In this document: positions 15,226 to 17,834 of the stretch, in pieces | Layout of the letters: each line of letters opens with the position of its first letter | Position numbering within the stretch: position 1 is the stretch's first letter | Assembly (NCBI GenBank): GCA_020848015.1 | Contig: JADLBA010000281.1 | Span: forward strand, 1 to 17,834 | DNA length: 17,834 bases | Direction: 5' to 3' | DNA from: Crocinitomicaceae bacterium | GTDB lineage: Bacteria; Bacteroidota; Bacteroidia; Flavobacteriales_D; Sanyastnellaceae | Notes under the pieces: model-generated | Seen by the model: the letters and a program-made list of their open reading frames with translations, nothing else | What the model was told of the DNA's origin: nothing | Databases searched by the model: none | Translations under genes and position numbers: made by a program

Positions 15226-16492
15226 CAAATCACTCTTTTATCTGTCTCTTTCACTGCTGATTATCATAGGAATATGGTCATTAGTTTTCTATTTTAATAT
15301 ACTTAGGGAAATCAAAGAAAGTATTGATGAGGGATTAGATAATTACCGGAGACAAATTATTCACCAAGCACAAAATGATACAACATTATTAGAAAAGGAT
15401 AATTTCAACGGAGGATTTTTTTCCCTTAGGGAAATCTCACAAGAACAGGCACTTTCTTCAAAAGACCGCTACATTGATACCGTATTATATATGCAGGACG
15501 CAGATGATGACGCGCCTGAATTAGAGCCATTCCGGCTACTTACCACCGCATTTGAAGATAATGGGAATTATTACGAATTACAAATCGTCAATTCAATGGT
15601 TGAAGAAGATGATTTGATAGGAGACTTATTTCGTGAGGTGATATGGCTGTATTTACTTTTGATTGCAACTATACTTATTATCAATAAACTGGTGTTGCAG
15701 GGACTTTGGAAACCATTTTATTCATTTCTCGATCAGCTTAAAAATTACAGGATAGGAACCGGGGAAAACTTTCCTGATACCGGTACCAAAACAAAAGAAT
15801 TTGCAGACCTGCAGAATGCCGTAACCATTTTGCTGCAACACAATATTGAAACTTACGAGCGACAGAAACAATTTATAGAGAACGCTTCACACGAATTGCA
15901 AACTCCTTTGGCTATTGCCACCAATAAATTGGAGTTATTCATAGAAAAAGGAAACCTGCTGAATGAACAAGCCGAAAGCATTGCAGATGTAATGAGAATA
16001 ATTGAACGCCTTGTTCACTTAAACAAGACACTATTATTGCTCACTAAGATTGAAAACAAGCAATTTTTAGACAGCGAGACGGTGTCCTTCAACGAAATTA
16101 TTAATCAATGTGTCAGAGACATGGAGGAAATTTCAGAATTTAAGAAGATAGAAATTTCTGTTTCAGAAGAATCCGAATTGACAACTAAAATGGATATTTC
16201 TCTGGCAAATATCATTGTGTCAAACTTATTGAGAAACGCCATTTATCATAATATTTCAGGAGGATTTGTAAAAGTTGAGATATCTGAGAATATCATCTTA
16301 GTCAGCAATACAGGTGACACTATTCCTTTAAACGAACAAAATGTATTTTCCCGTTTTTCCAAATCTGCAAGTAATGGAAGCGGAACAGGGCTGGGTCTGT
16401 CAATTGTAAAAGCAATATGTGATCTTTATGGATTTTCAGTTTCCTATCGTTTCGAGAACGGTTTACATTGCTTTCGGGTCTTTGTAAAATAA
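15212..16492 (+). CDS. Sensor histidine kinase, partner of the preceding regulator
   Basis: A 426-residue inner-membrane kinase. Helix 1 lies at about 8-30, a periplasmic sensor of about 110 residues follows, and helix 2 at about 143-163 leads into a linker. The dimerisation/phosphotransfer domain has FIENASHELQTPLAIATNKL with phospho-acceptor His227. The catalytic ATPase domain has the N-box NLLRNAIYHN (338-347), a G1-like VSNTGDTIP (Asn366 where Asp is usual) and GSGTGLGLSIVKAICDLYG (G2). All parts needed for kinase activity are present. The sensor domain is rich in Asp/Glu (DADDDAPELE near 96-105) and lacks Met/His clusters like those of copper-binding sensors, so copper sensing is not evident from sequence. 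It overlaps the regulator gene by 14 bases. Confidence 0.93.
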   Translation: MKLLNKSLFYLSLSLLIIIGIWSLVFYFNILREIKESIDEGLDNYRRQIIHQAQNDTTLLEKDNFNGGFFSLREISQEQALSSKDRYIDTVLYMQDADDDAPELEPFRLLTTAFEDNGNYYELQIVNSMVEEDDLIGDLFREVIWLYLLLIATILIINKLVLQGLWKPFYSFLDQLKNYRIGTGENFPDTGTKTKEFADLQNAVTILLQHNIETYERQKQFIENASHELQTPLAIATNKLELFIEKGNLLNEQAESIADVMRIIERLVHLNKTLLLLTKIENKQFLDSETVSFNEIINQCVRDMEEISEFKKIEISVSEESELTTKMDISLANIIVSNLLRNAIYHNISGGFVKVEISENIILVSNTGDTIPLNEQNVFSRFSKSASNGSGTGLGLSIVKAICDLYGFSVSYRFENGLHCFRVFVK

Positions 16493-16611
16493 AAAATATA
16501 CCACCGCACAGCCCAACCCTGCATCAGCACTAAAGTTCAATACTGACAAAGGTTTACAATGTATTGGAAGTGCCTTGTGGAAAATCGTTTTTGCTTTTAG
16601 AATTGAAAAAA

Positions 16612-17301
16612 ATGAACTCGGGAATAACAATACCTAAAGAATACCCCACCATTTCGTCAAGACAAAAATCCGGGTTAAACTTGCACCGAATGAAAAAAGA
16701 AGGGGCGGCTTTACCGGTAATGGAATCGTTTTATACGATTCAGGGCGAAGGAGCTTACACAGGCACTCCAGCTTATTTCATCCGCCTTGGGGGGTGTGAT
16801 GTAGGCTGCGTGTGGTGCGATGTGAAAGATAGCTGGGATGTCAATGCCCATCTCCGCATCCCTGTTTCCGAGTTGGCGAAACGCGCCGCCGAATCAGGAA
16901 CCTCCATTGCAGTCGTCACAGGAGGTGAACCCGCCATGCACGATCTCACGCTACTTACGGCGGAACTGAAATCAAGAGGACTGAGGACTCACATTGAGAC
17001 TTCGGGAGTATATCCTTTGACAGGGCAATGGGACTGGATCACCTTTTCTCCGAAAAAATTCAAAGTCCCGGATGCTTCGGTTTACCCCGTCGCATCAGAA
17101 CTCAAAATAATTGTCTTCCACAAGTCAGACTTGCAGTGGGCAAAGGAACATGCAGAAAAGGTAAGTGCTTCGTGTAATCTATTTCTTCAACCGGAGTGGG
17201 ATAAAAGAGGAAAAATAAGTCCGTTGATCTTCGACTTTGTACTCAAAAATCCTGTATGGCGAATCTCTCTGCAAACCCATAAGTATATTGGTGTAGATTG
17301 A
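16612..17301 (+). CDS. queE: 7-carboxy-7-deazaguanine synthase QueE (radical SAM)
   Basis: A 229-residue radical SAM enzyme that contracts 6-carboxytetrahydropterin to 7-carboxy-7-deazaguanine in the queuosine pathway. With this start, LPVMESFYTIQGEGAYTGTP lies at 34-53. The cluster motif GGCDVGCVWC (C62, C66, C69, CxxxCxxC) and DVKDSWD follow, then VVTGGEPAMHD near 101-111, HIETSGVY, WDWITFSPKK and LFLQPEWDKRG, ending LQTHKYIGVD. The pattern is the Bacteroidota QueE type. The start is uncertain. A TTG at 16564 is possible but unlikely. ATG 16612 gives a long N-terminus. ATG 16690 gives MKKEGAALPVME, close to Flavobacterium-type starts, and lies just after a -7-like TAAACTTG (16676-16683). 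No other queuosine genes are in the window. Confidence 0.93.
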   Translation: MNSGITIPKEYPTISSRQKSGLNLHRMKKEGAALPVMESFYTIQGEGAYTGTPAYFIRLGGCDVGCVWCDVKDSWDVNAHLRIPVSELAKRAAESGTSIAVVTGGEPAMHDLTLLTAELKSRGLRTHIETSGVYPLTGQWDWITFSPKKFKVPDASVYPVASELKIIVFHKSDLQWAKEHAEKVSASCNLFLQPEWDKRGKISPLIFDFVLKNPVWRISLQTHKYIGVD

Positions 17302-17314
17302 TTCACGGAACAGG

Positions 17315-17347
17315 GCTGCTATCGCAGCAAAACGCACCACTTTTTTT
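17315..17347 (+). terminator. Weak hairpin after queE
   Basis: GCTGC (17315-17319) and GCAGC (17324-17328) form a 5-bp stem with a 4-base loop. Seven T follow, but only after a gap of about 12 bases, so this is not a canonical intrinsic terminator. It is the only structure seen in the short spacer between the convergent queE and DUF3127 genes. Confidence 0.25.
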
Positions 17348-17400
17348 CAAGATGAAATTAAATTTATCGGCTACCCAAGACCCGAAGCAAAATTCACTTT

Positions 17401-17736
17401 TCAGAAAGGAAGATCGTCTTCTGGTGCATCCGGAATGGGGGGCATTGGCGGAGTTCCTCCTTCCTCTTCCGCTCTACTGTCAGCTTGTTCTATTTTCCAG
17501 GCGACGAGGCTATTGAAATATTTTCCCTGCCACTCTCGTCCGCGAATATCAAAAAATACCCTGACCCTCTCACCGCCTTTGTAATTGGATACAAGGATTC
17601 CCTTTTCTTTCAAAAGTTCAAACATGATATCGTTCGGATATTGTTCTTCTGTGGTAATTACAAATTCGCGTTTTGTAAAACCGCTTGGAAAAGTTTTTTC
17701 CTCCATAACGGTTTTAATTTTCCCAATAAGTTCCAT
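17401..17736 (-). CDS. DUF3127 OB-fold-like protein with SSB-like acidic C-terminus
   Basis: A 111-residue protein. Residues 1-84 (starting MELIGKIKTV, with FTKREFVITTEEQYPNDI and the end EWQGKYFNSLVAWKIE) match the DUF3127 family, which is common in Bacteroidota and predicted to adopt an OB-like fold. A flexible Pro/Glu-rich linker then leads to the end APEDDLPF. That terminal acidic-plus-LPF/IPF tip resembles the tail by which bacterial single-stranded DNA-binding protein recruits partner proteins. A nucleic-acid or SSB-partner role is therefore plausible but unproven. The ATG at 17736 fits the family start, and a good promoter candidate lies 30 bases upstream. It is convergent with queE, with 99 bases between the stops. 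Confidence 0.9.
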   Translation of the reverse strand: MELIGKIKTVMEEKTFPSGFTKREFVITTEEQYPNDIMFELLKEKGILVSNYKGGERVRVFFDIRGREWQGKYFNSLVAWKIEQADSRAEEEGGTPPMPPIPDAPEDDLPF

Positions 17737-17765
17737 TCAGTTTATTTAATTATTTTTCTTCCCTG

Positions 17766-17795
17766 CAAAGAAATACTAAAGGTTGTATTTTTCAA
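17766..17795 (-). promoter_or_regulatory. Putative Bacteroidota-type promoter for the DUF3127 gene
   Basis: On the minus strand TTG (17795-17793) is separated by exactly 19 bases from TTTCTTTG (17773-17766), a one-mismatch fit to TAnnTTTG. The -7 box lies 29 bases before the ATG at 17736. Of the promoter candidates here, this is the only one with both a true TTG and the ideal spacing. Confidence 0.55.
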
Positions 17796-17834
17796 CCAGC
17801 GTTAGGCTTGTCTTCACACTTCAGCCATTATTAA

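Noticed and set aside
16493..16611. preQ1 riboswitch upstream of queE
   Set aside because: I could not find the short hairpin plus A-rich tail with the conserved preQ1-binding core in this stretch.
17298..17516. 72-codon plus-strand frame after queE
   Set aside because: It starts with TTG and lies mostly antisense to the well-supported DUF3127 gene; no family resemblance.
1..17834. CRISPR array, tRNA/rRNA genes, insertion sequence or phage genes
   Set aside because: No regularly spaced long repeats, cloverleaf-like segments, transposase or integrase motifs were seen on either strand.

Overview
This window looks like chromosomal DNA of a Bacteroidota member, most likely a Chitinophagales/Sphingobacteriales-type environmental lineage (inference). 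The evidence is a DUF3127 gene, Bacteroidota-style LOG, SGNH-hydrolase and QueE proteins, a secreted protein with the N-terminal segment typical of this phylum, and several upstream boxes close to the Bacteroidota -7 promoter consensus TAnnTTTG. TGA is used as an ordinary stop by several genes (LOG, copA, queE, DUF3127), so the standard bacterial code applies.

Layout. From 1 to 7617 every gene is on the minus strand. In transcription order the first group is an inner-membrane family-2 glycosyltransferase, an ECF sigma factor overlapping it by 10 bases, and rsmG (7617 to 5225). Next is a decayed small membrane-protein gene with two homopolymer frameshifts and an amber stop (5169 to 4663). It is followed by an HerA/YjgR-type ATPase (4361 to 2799) that ends in a strong hairpin terminator, a LOG-family hydrolase (2687 to 1980), an SGNH-hydrolase-like protein (1891 to 557), and yaaA, whose ATG overlaps the preceding stop and which runs off the left edge. 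From 7831 to 17301 the genes are on the plus strand: a secreted Ig-like/PKD/glycine-rich protein interrupted by an in-frame TGA, a hairpin terminator, meaB, an 890-base gene-poor stretch with a hairpin repeat and a degenerate 9-bp tandem repeat, a copper-handling cassette (CopA-type P1B ATPase, OmpR-family regulator, histidine kinase), and queE. A convergent DUF3127 gene on the minus strand (17736 to 17401) closes the window.

How the genes fit together. The one clear functional module is 11964-16492: a Cu(I)/Ag(I) exporter with its probable two-component regulator. It is visibly more AT-rich than its neighbours meaB and queE, and is probably an inserted or lineage-variable cassette. An 11-bp-spaced direct repeat just upstream of the regulator gene is a candidate operator. 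The other genes are mostly housekeeping (rRNA methylation, queuosine precursor synthesis, cobalamin-enzyme chaperone, peroxide-stress protein) with little shared function.

I did not find a convincing undescribed multi-gene system. The most interesting loci are the nonsense-interrupted adhesin-like gene, the triply damaged membrane-protein gene, the SSB-like tail of the DUF3127 protein, the compound repeat at 11377-11492 and the candidate operator at 14497-14515.
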